Position numbers and translations under genes: made by a program. A stretch of 64,000 nucleotides of DNA from positions 26,588 through 90,587 of the forward strand of contig CAJBLH010000027.1 in assembly GCA_903953895.1 (NCBI GenBank), in the 5' to 3' direction. Positions 39,546 through 51,125 of this stretch are shown piece by piece. Each line of letters starts with the position of its first letter. Position 1 is the stretch's first letter. Under the pieces are notes generated by a model. The model saw only the letters and a list, made by a program, of their open reading frames with translations. It did no database searches and was not told the DNA's origin. Source of the stretch: an uncultured Desulfobacteraceae bacterium. GTDB lineage: Bacteria > Desulfobacterota > Desulfobacteria > Desulfobacterales > Desulfatirhabdiaceae.

Positions 39546-40224
39546 AGAAGACCGGATCATCCATACCCTCAACACCTCCCTGGCGTTTTTAAATCAGCAG
39601 AATTTCAACAGCGAAATCATCGTCGTCAGCGACGGCAGCACGGATAACACCCGATCGGTTGTGAAAGGTTTCGATGCCGGTGGAAAAGTCGCGCTGCGGG
39701 TGATCGAATATCACCCCAACCGGGGAAAAGGCTATGCGGTCCGCACGGGAATGCTGGCCGGAAATGGTGAGATGATCCTGTTTATGGATGCGGACTATGC
39801 CGTACCGATTGAAGAAATTACCAAAGGCATCGACCTGATCGAAACCGGATTCGATGTGGCCATGGGCTCACGGGCGCTCAGCGGTTCGGTGGTGGCGGAC
39901 CACCAGAATTTTTTTAGAGAACTTTCCGCCAAACTCTATACCCTGATTCAAATGGCGTATCTGGGGATTTTCTACAAAGACACCCAGTGCGGATTCAAGA
40001 TTTTTGCCAAACCGGTAGCTCAGCGGCTTTTCAGCCTGCAGAAGCTGCACAGCGTAATCTTTGACCCGGAAATTCTCTGGCTTGCCAAAAAAGCCGGGTT
40101 CCGGGTTGCGGAATTTCCTGTAAGCTGGCGCCATGTGGGAAATTCCCGCATCCAGTACGACAGTCTGAGAAAATCGCTCTTTGTGTTTCAGGAGCTTTTC
40201 CGCATCCGAAAACTGCATCGATAA
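39511..40224 (+). CDS. Family 2 glycosyltransferase, dolichyl-phosphate sugar synthase-like
   Basis: MKLSIIIPAYNEEDRIIHTL, VVSDGSTDNT, MDADYAVP; longer ORF start at 39430 overlaps upstream gene. Confidence 0.87.
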   Translation: MKLSIIIPAYNEEDRIIHTLNTSLAFLNQQNFNSEIIVVSDGSTDNTRSVVKGFDAGGKVALRVIEYHPNRGKGYAVRTGMLAGNGEMILFMDADYAVPIEEITKGIDLIETGFDVAMGSRALSGSVVADHQNFFRELSAKLYTLIQMAYLGIFYKDTQCGFKIFAKPVAQRLFSLQKLHSVIFDPEILWLAKKAGFRVAEFPVSWRHVGNSRIQYDSLRKSLFVFQELFRIRKLHR

Positions 40225-40272
40225 CGGATTGGGATCGGTGAACCACCCCATTACGGCACAGTGTCCGTCACC

Positions 40273-40446
40273 TCAAACACCCGAGCCAATGAAGGCATTT
40301 TTCAGCGGCGTCGGATTCTGCCCGATCCAGGCGTGGCCGACATCCTGAATCTTGATCTCTTCCTTGAGCAATTCGGAGAGAAAGCCATCCAGTACGACGA
40401 AATTAGCCTTGCTGTGCAGCAACCGCTTACCCACGCGAATTATCAT
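40273..40446 (-). pseudogene. Fragment of Rpn/PD-(D/E)XK transposase-type nuclease family protein
   Basis: Manual reverse translation MIIRVGKRLLHSKANFVVLDGFLSELLKEEIKIQDV... resembles the (S)KANFDxLEGFLSELLKExIxI segment of that family. Confidence 0.55.
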
Positions 40447-40488
40447 TCATTTTATTCATGCATTTGGTGGTTAACAGTATTTTCACGG

Positions 40489-43308
40489 TTAAGGAGATAA
40501 AAGCGGCTTTAAATACCGACCGGTATGGGAACCAGGAATCTGAATCAGCGCTTCGGGCGTTCCGCAGCCGACCACCCGCCCGCCATTGTCTCCGCCTTCC
40601 GGGCCCAGATCGATCAGATAGTCCGCAGACTTGATCACATCGAGCTGATGTTCGATGACCAGCACTGTGTTTCCGGCATCCACCAGCCGGTTCAGGATAT
40701 TGAGCAGATTCTGAATGTCTGCGATATGAAGGCCGGTGGTGGGTTCATCCAGAATATACAGGGTTTTTCCGGTTCCTTTTTTGGAAAGCTCGCTGCTGAG
40801 TTTTACCCGCTGGGCTTCTCCGCCGGACAGGGTGGTGGCAGCCTGTCCCAGGCAGATATAGTCGAGCCCGACATCCGACAGGGTCTGAAGCCGGGAATGA
40901 ATGGCCGGTATCTTTTCGAAAAACCCCAGAGACTGATGTACCGTCATCTCCAGGACTTCAGCAATGTGTTTTCCCCGGTAGCGAATCTCCAGCGTCTCAC
41001 GGTTGTAGCGCTTTCCCCGGCATATATCACAGGTGACGTACACATCCGGGAGAAAATGCATTTCGATTTTGACGACCCCGTCCCCGCAGCAGGCTTCGCA
41101 CCGACCCCCCTTGACATTGAAGCTGAAGCGGCCTGGCTTGAATCCCCGCATCCGGGCATCCTGGGTCCTGGAAAACAGATCGCGGATATGCGTGAACACA
41201 CCGGTGTAGGTGGCAGGATTGGACCGGGGCGTCCGGCCAATGGGGGATTGATCGATATTGACCACCTTGTCGATTGCGCTCAGCCCTTCCAGCCGGGTGT
41301 AGGGACCGGCGGACACCCGGGAATGGTACAGGCGCTGAACCAGAGCACTATACAGGGTTTCCAGCACCAACGTGGATTTTCCGGAGCCGGACACCCCGGT
41401 GACGCAGACCAGACATCCGAGGGGGATTTCCGCCCGGATATGCTTGAGATTGTTCCCGGAAGCGCCTTCGATCACAATCCGGCCGCCGTTGCCGGGCCGA
41501 CGACTTGATGGAATTTCGATTCTCTTTTTGCCCGAAAGATATTGCCCGGTCAACGACCGGCTGTTCTCAGCCAGCAGTTGCGGCGTTCCTGAAAACATGA
41601 CTTCCCCGCCGAGAATGCCGGCGCCTGGCCCCATATCCACGACATAATCGGCTGCCCGAATGGTCTCTTCATCATGTTCCACAACCAGCACGGTGTTTCC
41701 CAAATCTCGCATCTGCTCCAGGGCGGACAGAAGTCGCTGATTATCGCGCTGGTGAAGGCCAACACTGGGCTCATCCAACACATAGAGAACGCCGGTCAGC
41801 TTGGAGCCGATCTGTGTGGCCAGGCGGATGCGCTGGCTTTCCCCGCCGGAAAGGGTGCCGGCAGATCGGTCCAGGGTCAGATACGACAGCCCGACATGAC
41901 TCAAAAAGCCCAGCCGCTCGATCACTTCTTTGAGAATTCTCTCGGAAATTACTTTTTGCCGGCCAGCCAGCGTCAATTCACGAAAATACACCAGGGCGCC
42001 GCCGATGGACAGTGCGGTCAATTCACTCAGATTCCGCCCCTGTATCCGCACCGAAAGCGCGGCTGCATTCAGCTTTGCCCCCTTACATTCAGGACAGGGC
42101 CGAAAACTCATGTACTGCCGGATTTCCTCTCTGGAACCGGCAGAATCCGTCTCCTTGTACCGACGCTCCAGTTTGGGAATGATGCCTTCAAACGGCCTGT
42201 CATAAAAAATGCGGCGCTCGTTTCGTTCGATATGAAATCGGATGGGAACGTCTTGCGACCCGTAGAGCAACGCATGCCTAAATAGCTCCGGAAGCTGTTT
42301 GTATGGGGTATAGATGTCGGTGCCATAGGCCGCTGTCAGGGCATCCAGAAATTCAATAAAATGAAGGGAATCGCGTTTTGCCCAAAGTGTGACTGCGCCT
42401 TCCCGAAGGGACAGTTCCGGATTGGGGATGACAATATCCGGGTCCACGGCCGTCGTCGAACCCAGCCCGTCACACTTCGGGCAGGCGCCATGTGGGGAAT
42501 TGAAGGAAAATCCGGCGGGTGTAAACGGCGGATAACTGACTCCGCAGACGACACAGACGGCTTTTTCGCTGAACTGAATGGATTCCTGGCCTGCAATATC
42601 AATGATAGCGCGGCCCCCGGCCTGGGACAGGGCCAGCTCCAGAGAATCGGCCAGCCGGTTTTGCAGTCCCGGTTTGATGATCAATCGATCCACCACCACA
42701 TCGATGGTGTGTTTGGCCTTTTTATTCAGAATACCGATATCTTCGATATTCTTCAACACACCATCGACCCGGACTTTTGAAAACCCCTGACGCACGAGCT
42801 GTTTGAACAGCTTTTCGTGACTGCCGGCCTCGCCCGCCACCAGCGGCGACATCAGAACGATGCGCGTTCCGGTCTCCAGAAACATCAACTGGTCCACCAT
42901 CTGATCCAAGCTCTGGCTGACAATCGGCTTCCCGCACTGGTGACAGTGCGGGGTTCCAACTCTGGCAAACAACAATCTCAGGTAGTCATAAATTTCCGTC
43001 ACTGTTCCAACGGTGGACCGGGGATTGTGGCTGGCTGTTTTCTGCTCGATGGCGATGGCCGGGGAGAGTCCTTCGATAAAATCCACATCCGGTTTTTCCA
43101 TGCGCTCCAGAAATTGGCGCGCATAGGTGGACAATGACTCCACATACCGTCGCTGGCCCTCGGCATACAGTGTATCGAAGGCAAGCGACGATTTTCCGGA
43201 CCCAGACAGCCCGGTAATCACCACCAGTCGGTTTCTGGGAATATCCACATCGATATTCTTCAGGTTGTGCTGCCGAGCGCCGCGAACGGAAATGCAATCC
43301 GATGTCAT
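40489..43308 (-). CDS. uvrA: Excinuclease ABC subunit A
   Basis: [55 protein letters not shown]; two ABC modules; zinc-finger CxxC motifs. Confidence 0.97.
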   Translation of the reverse strand: MTSDCISVRGARQHNLKNIDVDIPRNRLVVITGLSGSGKSSLAFDTLYAEGQRRYVESLSTYARQFLERMEKPDVDFIEGLSPAIAIEQKTASHNPRSTVGTVTEIYDYLRLLFARVGTPHCHQCGKPIVSQSLDQMVDQLMFLETGTRIVLMSPLVAGEAGSHEKLFKQLVRQGFSKVRVDGVLKNIEDIGILNKKAKHTIDVVVDRLIIKPGLQNRLADSLELALSQAGGRAIIDIAGQESIQFSEKAVCVVCGVSYPPFTPAGFSFNSPHGACPKCDGLGSTTAVDPDIVIPNPELSLREGAVTLWAKRDSLHFIEFLDALTAAYGTDIYTPYKQLPELFRHALLYGSQDVPIRFHIERNERRIFYDRPFEGIIPKLERRYKETDSAGSREEIRQYMSFRPCPECKGAKLNAAALSVRIQGRNLSELTALSIGGALVYFRELTLAGRQKVISERILKEVIERLGFLSHVGLSYLTLDRSAGTLSGGESQRIRLATQIGSKLTGVLYVLDEPSVGLHQRDNQRLLSALEQMRDLGNTVLVVEHDEETIRAADYVVDMGPGAGILGGEVMFSGTPQLLAENSRSLTGQYLSGKKRIEIPSSRRPGNGGRIVIEGASGNNLKHIRAEIPLGCLVCVTGVSGSGKSTLVLETLYSALVQRLYHSRVSAGPYTRLEGLSAIDKVVNIDQSPIGRTPRSNPATYTGVFTHIRDLFSRTQDARMRGFKPGRFSFNVKGGRCEACCGDGVVKIEMHFLPDVYVTCDICRGKRYNRETLEIRYRGKHIAEVLEMTVHQSLGFFEKIPAIHSRLQTLSDVGLDYICLGQAATTLSGGEAQRVKLSSELSKKGTGKTLYILDEPTTGLHIADIQNLLNILNRLVDAGNTVLVIEHQLDVIKSADYLIDLGPEGGDNGGRVVGCGTPEALIQIPGSHTGRYLKPLLSP

Positions 43309-43312
43309 GAAG

Positions 43313-45952
43313 CTACTCTCTGCCGATCACCTCGATGGCTTTTTTCAGGGCGTCATCGAGCTTATCCGGCAGCGTACCGCCTGCCTGGGCCATGTCGGGC
43401 CTGCCGCCGCCGCTGCCGCCAACAACAGCGGAAATCTCCTTGACGATGTTGCCGGCATGAAACCGTTTAATCAGGTCTTTGGTGACCAGGGCGACCAAGA
43501 GGACTTTTCCGGCAGCCTCACTTCCCAGCACCACGACACCGGAATGAATTTTATCCTTGAACTGATCCCCCAGGTCCCGAAGTGCGGTTGGAGAGTCTGC
43601 CGAAACTTTTTTCACCAGAACCGACACCCCCTGAAGCGTCTGGATGTCGTCCATGGCGGTTTGCATGGAGCCGGCCGCCAGTTGCAATTTGAGCTTTTCC
43701 ACTTCTTTTTCAAGGGATTTCTGTTGAGACAGCATTTTTTCGATGCGGACGGGAATTTCTTCGGGCTTGGTTTTCAGCAGGCCGGCGCACTCCTGGATCA
43801 TGCGGAATGACTTGAAAATATACTCCATGGCCACATCCCCCGTGACCGCTTCGATACGCCGTACCCCGGAAGCCACACTGGCCTCGGAAACGATTTTAAA
43901 CACCCCGATATTGCCGGTGCGCTGGGTGTGGGTGCCGCCGCAGAGTTCCTTGCTGAACGTATCCAGCGAAATGACGCGTACCCGGTCTCCGTATTTTTCC
44001 TCGAACAGGGCCGTGGCGCCGGATTGAAAGGCGGCATCGGCATCCATTTCTTCGATCTGCACCGGCACGTTTTCCCGGATCCGCTGATTCACCAGTCTCT
44101 CGATCCGATCGAGGGAATCGACGTCCACCTGGGAAAAATGGGTGAAATCAAAGCGTAACCTGTCGGCGCTGACCAGCGACCCGGCTTGTTTCACGTGGTC
44201 TCCAAGCACCTGGCGCAAAGCCGCATGAAGAATATGGGTGGCCGTATGGTTGCAGGCCGTGGCTTCACGCTGGTTCCTCTCCACCGTGAGCGTTACGCTG
44301 TCTCCTTTTCGAATACATCCTGAAAGTACCGTTCCACGATGAATGATGATTCCAGCCGGATCCTTGATGGTTCCGGTGACCCGGATCTCGAGACCAGGAT
44401 TCGCTTCACCACCGCTGATGGTTCCCCCGTCCCCGGCCTGCCCCCCGGATTCGCCGTAAAACGGGGTGATGGCGGTGACGATCTCGATGGCATGTCCGAG
44501 CGTTGCTTCCGGAATTTCGTGGCCGTCTTTGGCCAGAACCAGTACGGTCGCCATGCAGTCATGTTGGTGATAGCCGACAAATTCAGGGCGAATGCCGTCG
44601 GCTGACAGTTGTACGAACGCATCGCCGGCGCTGGCGAATTTTACAACCGAACGGGACTGAACCCGCTGGGTTTCCATGGCCGACTCAAAACCGGCCATAT
44701 CCACCGTCATGCGTTCATCACGGATCACATCCCGAACAATGTCCACCGGAAATCCGAAGGTGTCGTAGAGCTTGAACACCACGTTTCCGGGAACCTCTGC
44801 CTGACCTTTGGCCTTCATATCGTGAAGCGTATCGTTTAACAGCTTGAGACCGTTATCGAGTGTTTCGGAAAACCGACGTTCTTCGTTCTGAATGACATTG
44901 GTGATAAAGGCAAAGGCATCGGAGAGTTCCGGATAGGCCGGTTTCATTAGCTCGCAAACAGCGCCTGCGGTCTTATGAAGAAATGGTCGGGTCAGGCCGA
45001 TGTTCCGGCCATAGCGGATGGCCCGGCGCATGATCCGGCGCAAGACATATCCTCTGCCCTCGTTGGACGGTAGAACCCCGTCTCCGATCAGAAACGCGGC
45101 AGCCCGGCTGTGGTCGGCAATCACCTTCATGGCCACATCGCTGTCGTGGGAGTCTCCGAGACGCCGCCCGCAGAGCGCTTCGGCCTCTTTCAGAATGGGC
45201 ATGATCAGATCCGTGTCGTAATTGGTCGCCACATTCTGAACCACCGAAACGATCCGCTCCAGGCCCATGCCCGTATCGATGCTGGGTTTGGGCAGCGGCG
45301 TCATTTTGCCGGTTTCATCCCGGTTGAACTGCATGAACACCAGATTCCAGATCTCGAGATACCGGTCGCAGTCGCATCCAACCCGGCACTCAGGCAGGCC
45401 GCATCCATAGCTCTCGCCCCGGTCGATCAGAATTTCCGAGCAAGGGCCGCAGGGGCCGGTATCGCCCATCGCCCAGAAATTATCTTTTTCACCGAACCGG
45501 ACAATTCGTTCTGTCGGAACGCCGATATTCTTGTGCCACAGATCGTATGCCTCGTCGTCATCCAGATATACGGAAGCATAGAGCTTGTCCGCCGGCAGCC
45601 CATAGCCGTTGATCAACAGATCCCATGCAAATTCAATGGCCTTTTCCTTGAAATAATCGCCGAATGAAAAATTTCCCAGCATTTCAAAAAAAGTGTGATG
45701 CCTGGCCGTATATCCGACATTTTCAAGGTCATTATGCTTTCCGCCTGCACGGACGCATTTCTGCGACGTAACGGCCCGGTCGTACCCGCGTTTTTCCTCT
45801 CCGAGAAACGTGCGTTTGAACTGCACCATGCCCGCGTTGGTGAATAAAAGGGTGGGATCATCCTGGGGAACCAGGGATGAACTCCGTACCTGCTGGTGCG
45901 AAGATTTCTTGAAATATTCCAGGAATTGCCTGCGTATCTCGTTACCCGTCAT
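43313..45952 (-). CDS. alaS: Alanyl-tRNA synthetase
   Basis: [43 protein letters not shown]-terminal [15 protein letters not shown]. Confidence 0.96.
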   Translation of the reverse strand: MTGNEIRRQFLEYFKKSSHQQVRSSSLVPQDDPTLLFTNAGMVQFKRTFLGEEKRGYDRAVTSQKCVRAGGKHNDLENVGYTARHHTFFEMLGNFSFGDYFKEKAIEFAWDLLINGYGLPADKLYASVYLDDDEAYDLWHKNIGVPTERIVRFGEKDNFWAMGDTGPCGPCSEILIDRGESYGCGLPECRVGCDCDRYLEIWNLVFMQFNRDETGKMTPLPKPSIDTGMGLERIVSVVQNVATNYDTDLIMPILKEAEALCGRRLGDSHDSDVAMKVIADHSRAAAFLIGDGVLPSNEGRGYVLRRIMRRAIRYGRNIGLTRPFLHKTAGAVCELMKPAYPELSDAFAFITNVIQNEERRFSETLDNGLKLLNDTLHDMKAKGQAEVPGNVVFKLYDTFGFPVDIVRDVIRDERMTVDMAGFESAMETQRVQSRSVVKFASAGDAFVQLSADGIRPEFVGYHQHDCMATVLVLAKDGHEIPEATLGHAIEIVTAITPFYGESGGQAGDGGTISGGEANPGLEIRVTGTIKDPAGIIIHRGTVLSGCIRKGDSVTLTVERNQREATACNHTATHILHAALRQVLGDHVKQAGSLVSADRLRFDFTHFSQVDVDSLDRIERLVNQRIRENVPVQIEEMDADAAFQSGATALFEEKYGDRVRVISLDTFSKELCGGTHTQRTGNIGVFKIVSEASVASGVRRIEAVTGDVAMEYIFKSFRMIQECAGLLKTKPEEIPVRIEKMLSQQKSLEKEVEKLKLQLAAGSMQTAMDDIQTLQGVSVLVKKVSADSPTALRDLGDQFKDKIHSGVVVLGSEAAGKVLLVALVTKDLIKRFHAGNIVKEISAVVGGSGGGRPDMAQAGGTLPDKLDDALKKAIEVIGRE

Positions 45953-45971
45953 AGAACGCTCCATAAAGACA

Positions 45972-46020
45972 GTGGTCAGGGGTCAGTGAATTAGTGGTCA
46001 GGGTCAGCGGGGTCAGGGGT
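45972..46020. repeat. GGTCAGGG-type short degenerate tandem repeat
   Basis: gtggtcaggggtcagtgaattagtggtcagggtcagcggggtcagggg; extends into the recA 3' end. Confidence 0.6.
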
Positions 46021-47115
46021 TGTAATCGATTGATCAGGGGGCGTCATTGGATTTTCAGTTTTATTATTTTGTTTGAATGGTTCGTCCTTTTTGACACCCA
46101 GCCCCATATCTTCCCTGACCCGGGCCAAAATGGCTTGATATGTCTCCGGGTTATCGACAAAATAGTTTTTGACATTTTGTCGGCCCTGGCCGATCCGTTC
46201 TCCCTGATAGGCATACCAGGAACCGCTTTTTTCGATGATGCCGGCCTCGACGCCGACATCGAGCAGATCGCCTGCAGCAGAAATGCCTTCGCCATAGAGA
46301 ATGTCGAATTCCGCTTCCCGGAACGGCGGCGCCAGTTTGTTTTTGACAACCCGGACCTTAGTGCGGTTTCCTGTCTGCTCCAGCGCATCCTTGATGGGGG
46401 TGGTGCGCCGAATATCCAGCCGGACAGAGGCATAGAATTTCAAGGCATTACCGCCGGTGGTGGTTTCAGGATTACCGAAAACCACACCGATTTTGGATCG
46501 GATCTGATTGATGAAAATTACGCAGGTCATGGTCTTGCTGATGGTTCCGGTCAGTTTTCGGAGGGCCTGGGACATAAGCCTGGCCTGAAGCCCCATGTGG
46601 GAATCTCCCATATCGCCTTCGATTTCCGCACGGGGCACCAGGGCCGCCACGGAGTCGATGACCACGATATCGATGGCGCCGCTTCGCACCAGCATGTCGG
46701 CGATTTCAAGGGCCTGCTCTCCGGTATCAGGCTGAGAAATCAGCAATTCATCGCAATTGACCCCGAGCTTTCGGGCATAAATCGGGTCCAGTGCATGTTC
46801 GGCATCGATGAAAGCCGCAATACCGCCTTGTTTCTGGGCGCTGGCAACAGCATGAAGGGCCAGTGTGGTTTTACCGGATGATTCCGGTCCGAATATTTCA
46901 ACCACCCTTCCCCGGGGAAGGCCGCCGATGCCAAGAGCCTTGTCCAATGCCAGAGACCCGGTGGGAATCGTGGGAATATCCTGCACGGTACGGCTTCCAA
47001 GTTTCATGATAGAGCCTTTGCCAAACTGGCGCTCTATCAGAATCATTGCCGCATCGAGTGCTTTTTCCTTTTCCGGCATAGTACTCATATGCCCTCCTCC
47101 TGTTTCTTTTTTCAT
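45991..47115 (-). CDS. recA: Recombinase A
   Basis: [65 protein letters not shown]. Confidence 0.97.
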   Translation of the reverse strand: MKKETGGGHMSTMPEKEKALDAAMILIERQFGKGSIMKLGSRTVQDIPTIPTGSLALDKALGIGGLPRGRVVEIFGPESSGKTTLALHAVASAQKQGGIAAFIDAEHALDPIYARKLGVNCDELLISQPDTGEQALEIADMLVRSGAIDIVVIDSVAALVPRAEIEGDMGDSHMGLQARLMSQALRKLTGTISKTMTCVIFINQIRSKIGVVFGNPETTTGGNALKFYASVRLDIRRTTPIKDALEQTGNRTKVRVVKNKLAPPFREAEFDILYGEGISAAGDLLDVGVEAGIIEKSGSWYAYQGERIGQGRQNVKNYFVDNPETYQAILARVREDMGLGVKKDEPFKQNNKTENPMTPPDQSITTPDPADPDH

Positions 47116-47174
47116 AAGCTAATTTCCATAGTTGACTGTGATATCGGAATTGTTCAGCACCACACGCCTGAGCG

Positions 47175-47308
47175 GCGTATAAATTTCCAGGGGATACCCA
47201 TGAGACACGCAGCCCATGGAGTTTGAGTTTCTGTTGAACTTCGGACACCCGGCCGATCAAGGGATCGGGAAGTGTCACGGCGATAAACGCCCTGATCAGA
47301 TCCGTCAT
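47175..47308 (-). pseudogene. thpR: N-terminal fragment of RNA 2',3'-cyclic phosphodiesterase (LigT/ThpR family)
   Basis: MTDLIRAFIAVTLPDPLIGRVSEVQQKLKLHGLRVSWVSPGNL; then similarity ends about 60 bp before recA. Confidence 0.6.
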
Positions 47309-47320
47309 AACAGGGCTCCG

Positions 47321-48487
47321 TCAGACCGGCAGGGTGAACTGTGGTTCGCCCAGCAGAAATTCTCCGCGGCAAATCCAGTCTTTCAGGGTGGATGCAATTT
47401 CCCTGGCTCGAACCACACTGGACAGCGGAACAGTCTGTACATCCACGCCGTTCAACTGGATGGTTCCACTTTTCAACTCGGCGTAACTGACCTGACCCAG
47501 GCTTCGGGAAATGCCGTTGGGGTAATCATGACCATAGTCCAGAATCTGGGTAAATATCTCGTCATCTGAAACCCCTGCATATGCGGCAATTTCTTCATTC
47601 AAAATCGGAATCGGAATTCCCAGACCAACCGACAGCGAACAACCGTATCCCAGAATACTGACCCCAACCAGCCACCTCGGACTCATTTTTTTCAGATCTC
47701 CCATCACCCACAGGGTGCCGGCCGGGGTTACCGGAACCCCCCTGTCGTTGCGCTTGGCGGATGGTTTATGCTGGGTGCCGTACCAGGTGACATAGCCTTC
47801 CGCACCGCCCAGAAATATCCGGGTTCCCAGTCCGATGGTCTGGTAATAGGGATCATTGAAGAGCGGACTGAGTGCGCCCGACGTACTGTAATTGGCATTC
47901 CCAGCTCGGGGTTTCAGGGTTCCCATATATGTATAAACGGTTTTTTTGGTGAGGTTCACAGCGCAGTTATAATTCTGATATCCGTTTCTGGGATTGCACA
48001 GCATGGCATTGGGAAGGGTCTGAAGCGTGATTTCCTTTTCGACATGCCTGTTGGGATAACAGTCCGTACCGTAAGCCGTGGCTTTCAGGTATACCCGCTT
48101 GCCGGCCACCAAGTCCTGGATCACATGGCCGCCCCCGTAATTGAACTCGCCAGGATACACTTTGTTCAGCGGGTCATCCTCACAGGGTTCCGTGGCGCCG
48201 ATATAGCAATCCACCGCAGCAAGCCCACCATATGCCGGAACATTGTTCATCCAGACTTTGGATGCCTTGATGCCGGGCGACGAGTGACCGAAATTGATGA
48301 ATGCGCCGGATGAGCACATGGGGGCAAAGGTTCCGGTCGTTACCACATCCACATACCGGGCCGCATCTTCCGCACCTTTGTCTTTGACAATATCCGTCAT
48401 TTCTTCGGCAGTGACCACCACCACCTCGCCGGATCTGATCTTGTCATTGATTTCTTTGTAAGTTTTCGTAATTTTATGTTTTTTCAT
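47321..48487 (-). CDS. Homocysteine biosynthesis protein (DUF39 family)
   Basis: VVTTGTFAPMCSSGAFINFGHSSPGIKASKVWMNNVPAYGGLAAVDCYIGATE. Confidence 0.85.
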   Translation of the reverse strand: MKKHKITKTYKEINDKIRSGEVVVVTAEEMTDIVKDKGAEDAARYVDVVTTGTFAPMCSSGAFINFGHSSPGIKASKVWMNNVPAYGGLAAVDCYIGATEPCEDDPLNKVYPGEFNYGGGHVIQDLVAGKRVYLKATAYGTDCYPNRHVEKEITLQTLPNAMLCNPRNGYQNYNCAVNLTKKTVYTYMGTLKPRAGNANYSTSGALSPLFNDPYYQTIGLGTRIFLGGAEGYVTWYGTQHKPSAKRNDRGVPVTPAGTLWVMGDLKKMSPRWLVGVSILGYGCSLSVGLGIPIPILNEEIAAYAGVSDDEIFTQILDYGHDYPNGISRSLGQVSYAELKSGTIQLNGVDVQTVPLSSVVRAREIASTLKDWICRGEFLLGEPQFTLPV

Positions 48488-48515
48488 AAATCTCCAAAAG
48501 AAAATCAGTGCCGCT

Positions 48516-49898
48516 TCACTTAAAGGTGGCTTGCACATCTTTGATTTTATCAGTGATATTGTTTTTTATCCACCCGGCATCCCACCATTCGATCGGATTG
48601 ACAAAGGTATTTCGAACCAGCATCGAAAAATGCAAATGATCTCCGGCGGCCATGCCAGTACTCCCGGTATAACCCAGAATATCATTTTTTGAAACCACCT
48701 GGCCCACTTTAACAGCAAAGCGGCTGAGGTGGGAATACATGCTGAACAGCCCGAAACCGTGATCCAGCAGCACCGTGTTGCCATAGATTCCGATAAAATC
48801 GGTAAACACCACCCTGCCGGTGTTGGCGGCAGGAACCGGAGACTGCTGGAGAGACGCCAGATCCACGCCAAGATGATCCTGCCGGTCCACTTCCTTGCCC
48901 TCATACATATACGTCCGGTGATCGGCGAATCCGGCTCTGGGCGCGGAATTGGGAAGTCGGGTAAAAATTCCTTCCCAGTACAGCTTGTTGTCGCTCGACG
49001 CAACAGCGGATGAAATTTTCTGGTAGTTGGATTCGCGAAGTTCTTTATTCACCTTGATGAATCTGTCAAGCATGGGGTTGCGACTGTCCGGAGAAACCGG
49101 TACATCGAATTCGGGCATTTTCTGATTCAAAAAGCTGTCGGTTAAAGATATTGCGTCCTTTTTGAACATCTTTCGCTTGATATGATGCGGAAAACCCGTT
49201 CGCGCCACATTCTCCGCCTGATCGACCGCCTTTACGAAGAATTCGGTCCCCTCCCCCTGAAAATGCGTGAGTGCGATAAAGGATAGATGGATTCCAGGAT
49301 CACTGAAATACCCGCTCTGACCCGGATAAAAAATATCCCCCACCAGCACCCCGCTGACCGGACAGGGTTTAGAAAGCCTGTAAATGACAAGACCCGCTCC
49401 TCCCAGATTCAGGTTGTGAACCCGGCTCAGCACTGCGATCTCCGGCGGTCGCGTGTCGATGACAACCTCTTTTTCCATGGTGGCTTTATTGCCGTGAAAC
49501 CAGCTTCGCCAGGAATTGTCTCGAACCATGATCCGGAAAACGGCCTTACCATCCATAATCGCCAGCTTTTTGACATCCACCGTGATGGGAACGGCCAGCA
49601 CATGGACAGGCCCCGTATTGGATCCACCTTTCAGCGGATAAAGATCATCACGAAGCACCGTTTCTTTGCCATTTTGCTCGATGGCGATCCATACTCGTCG
49701 AATGCCGCTTTCGGAATCGGAAAGATTGAGAAAAAATTCCCGGGCAGGATTGAGATAGGAAGGGATTTCTGTGGCGATAATGGGTTTTTCGCCTTCCAGC
49801 CGGTGCCATAAAAACCATCCGGATACCAGCGTAATGCCCCCGACCGCCAGCACTATCAGGCGAAAGAAAATTTTTGCAAGGTTAAGTTTGCTTTCCAC
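48516..49898 (-). CDS. M23-family peptidoglycan endopeptidase with N-terminal TM
   Basis: HLGVDLASLQQSPVPAANTGRVVFTDFIGIYGNTVLLDHGFGLFSMYSHLS...GDHLHFSMLV. Confidence 0.9.
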   Translation of the reverse strand: MESKLNLAKIFFRLIVLAVGGITLVSGWFLWHRLEGEKPIIATEIPSYLNPAREFFLNLSDSESGIRRVWIAIEQNGKETVLRDDLYPLKGGSNTGPVHVLAVPITVDVKKLAIMDGKAVFRIMVRDNSWRSWFHGNKATMEKEVVIDTRPPEIAVLSRVHNLNLGGAGLVIYRLSKPCPVSGVLVGDIFYPGQSGYFSDPGIHLSFIALTHFQGEGTEFFVKAVDQAENVARTGFPHHIKRKMFKKDAISLTDSFLNQKMPEFDVPVSPDSRNPMLDRFIKVNKELRESNYQKISSAVASSDNKLYWEGIFTRLPNSAPRAGFADHRTYMYEGKEVDRQDHLGVDLASLQQSPVPAANTGRVVFTDFIGIYGNTVLLDHGFGLFSMYSHLSRFAVKVGQVVSKNDILGYTGSTGMAAGDHLHFSMLVRNTFVNPIEWWDAGWIKNNITDKIKDVQATFK

Positions 49899-50135
49899 TA
49901 CGTTTCGACCCGCCTCTATTTAATATATCTATGACACACCGAATACTTAGATGACTTCTATTATTATCAATTAACCCGGTGCATATCAAGGTTTGTTTTT
50001 TCAGCCGCACGATTCCGGGACCTTCATCATTTCTTGACTTTTGCCTGTTCGAGCTATAAATAAGAACTTCATGAAATTATTGGAAAGTCAAGATATCGGC
50101 CAGAAAATCCTTTTTATTGATTCCATGTTGCGTTC

Positions 50136-50158
50136 AAAACGACACCCAAAACGACACC
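50136..50158. repeat. 11-bp direct repeat AAAACGACACC
   Basis: AAAACGACACC-C-AAAACGACACC at 50136-50146 and 50148-50158. Confidence 0.7.
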
Positions 50159-50252
50159 TTGGTCGGGTCGGGTTTCAAAGCCGCCCCTTACGGATGTTTA
50201 TGCTTAATTGTGTTGTTTTGATTTTCTATTGGAATACAGAATCGTAACTCAT

Positions 50253-51125
50253 ATGAATTTCAAGACTGCATTCACCGAAATCACCATGGGCTCGGGCACG
50301 GAACTAGTCTTGTTCGCCGGGCCATGCGTCATTGAAGACTACAACACCACGCTATCCATTGCCCGTTTTTTGAAACAGGTCACCGGCGAGCTGGGAATCC
50401 CCTTTGTTTTCAAAGCATCCTATGACAAGGCCAATCGGACGTCATTTCAATCTTACCGGGGGCCGGGGATGCGTGAAGGTCTTGAAATCCTGCGCCGCAT
50501 CAAACATGAATTATCCATCCCCATCCTCTCGGATGTTCATTCCCGATCGGAAGTGGAAGATGCGGCTCAGGTTTTGGATATTATTCAGATTCCCGCCTTT
50601 TTATGCAGACAAACCGATCTGATTCTGGAAGTCGCCCGAACCGGCAAGCCGGTTAACATCAAAAAAGGCCAGTTCCTGTCTCCATGGGAAATGATTCCGG
50701 TCACCGAAAAAATCAAATCTACCGGAAACCATCATATTTTATTGACGGAACGCGGCACCACGTTTGGGTATTCCAATCTTGTCGTCGATTTTCGGAGTAT
50801 CAAGATCATGCAGGACACGGGCTTTCCGGTGATATTCGACGCCACACACAGCGTACAACTTCCGGGCGGCGCCGGCAACAGTTCCGGTGGGCAGAGGGAA
50901 TTTGCACCCCTGCTGGCAAAAGCGGCGGTTGCGGCAGGCGCCGATGGCATTTTTATCGAGGTACACCCGGATCCGGATCATGCCCGGTGTGACGGCCCTA
51001 ATTCATTGCCCCTGACGATCCTCCCCGACCTGATCAGCCGGCTCAAAGCGATTCGCAGCGCAGCAACCGAAATTACTTCCCCAAATCAACAGCATACAGA
51101 TGAAAAATCAACTTCTATTAGATAA
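50253..51125 (+). CDS. kdsA: 3-deoxy-8-phosphooctulonate synthase
   Basis: LFAGPCVIEDYNTTLSIA, FKASYDKANRTS, SDVHSRSEVE, VNIKKGQFLSPWEM. Confidence 0.95.
   Translation: MNFKTAFTEITMGSGTELVLFAGPCVIEDYNTTLSIARFLKQVTGELGIPFVFKASYDKANRTSFQSYRGPGMREGLEILRRIKHELSIPILSDVHSRSEVEDAAQVLDIIQIPAFLCRQTDLILEVARTGKPVNIKKGQFLSPWEMIPVTEKIKSTGNHHILLTERGTTFGYSNLVVDFRSIKIMQDTGFPVIFDATHSVQLPGGAGNSSGGQREFAPLLAKAAVAAGADGIFIEVHPDPDHARCDGPNSLPLTILPDLISRLKAIRSAATEITSPNQQHTDEKSTSIR

Noticed and set aside
46898-47308. 136-aa minus-strand ORF as a complete gene
   Set aside because: Only the first ~43 codons resemble ThpR/LigT; the rest is a different frame of recA.
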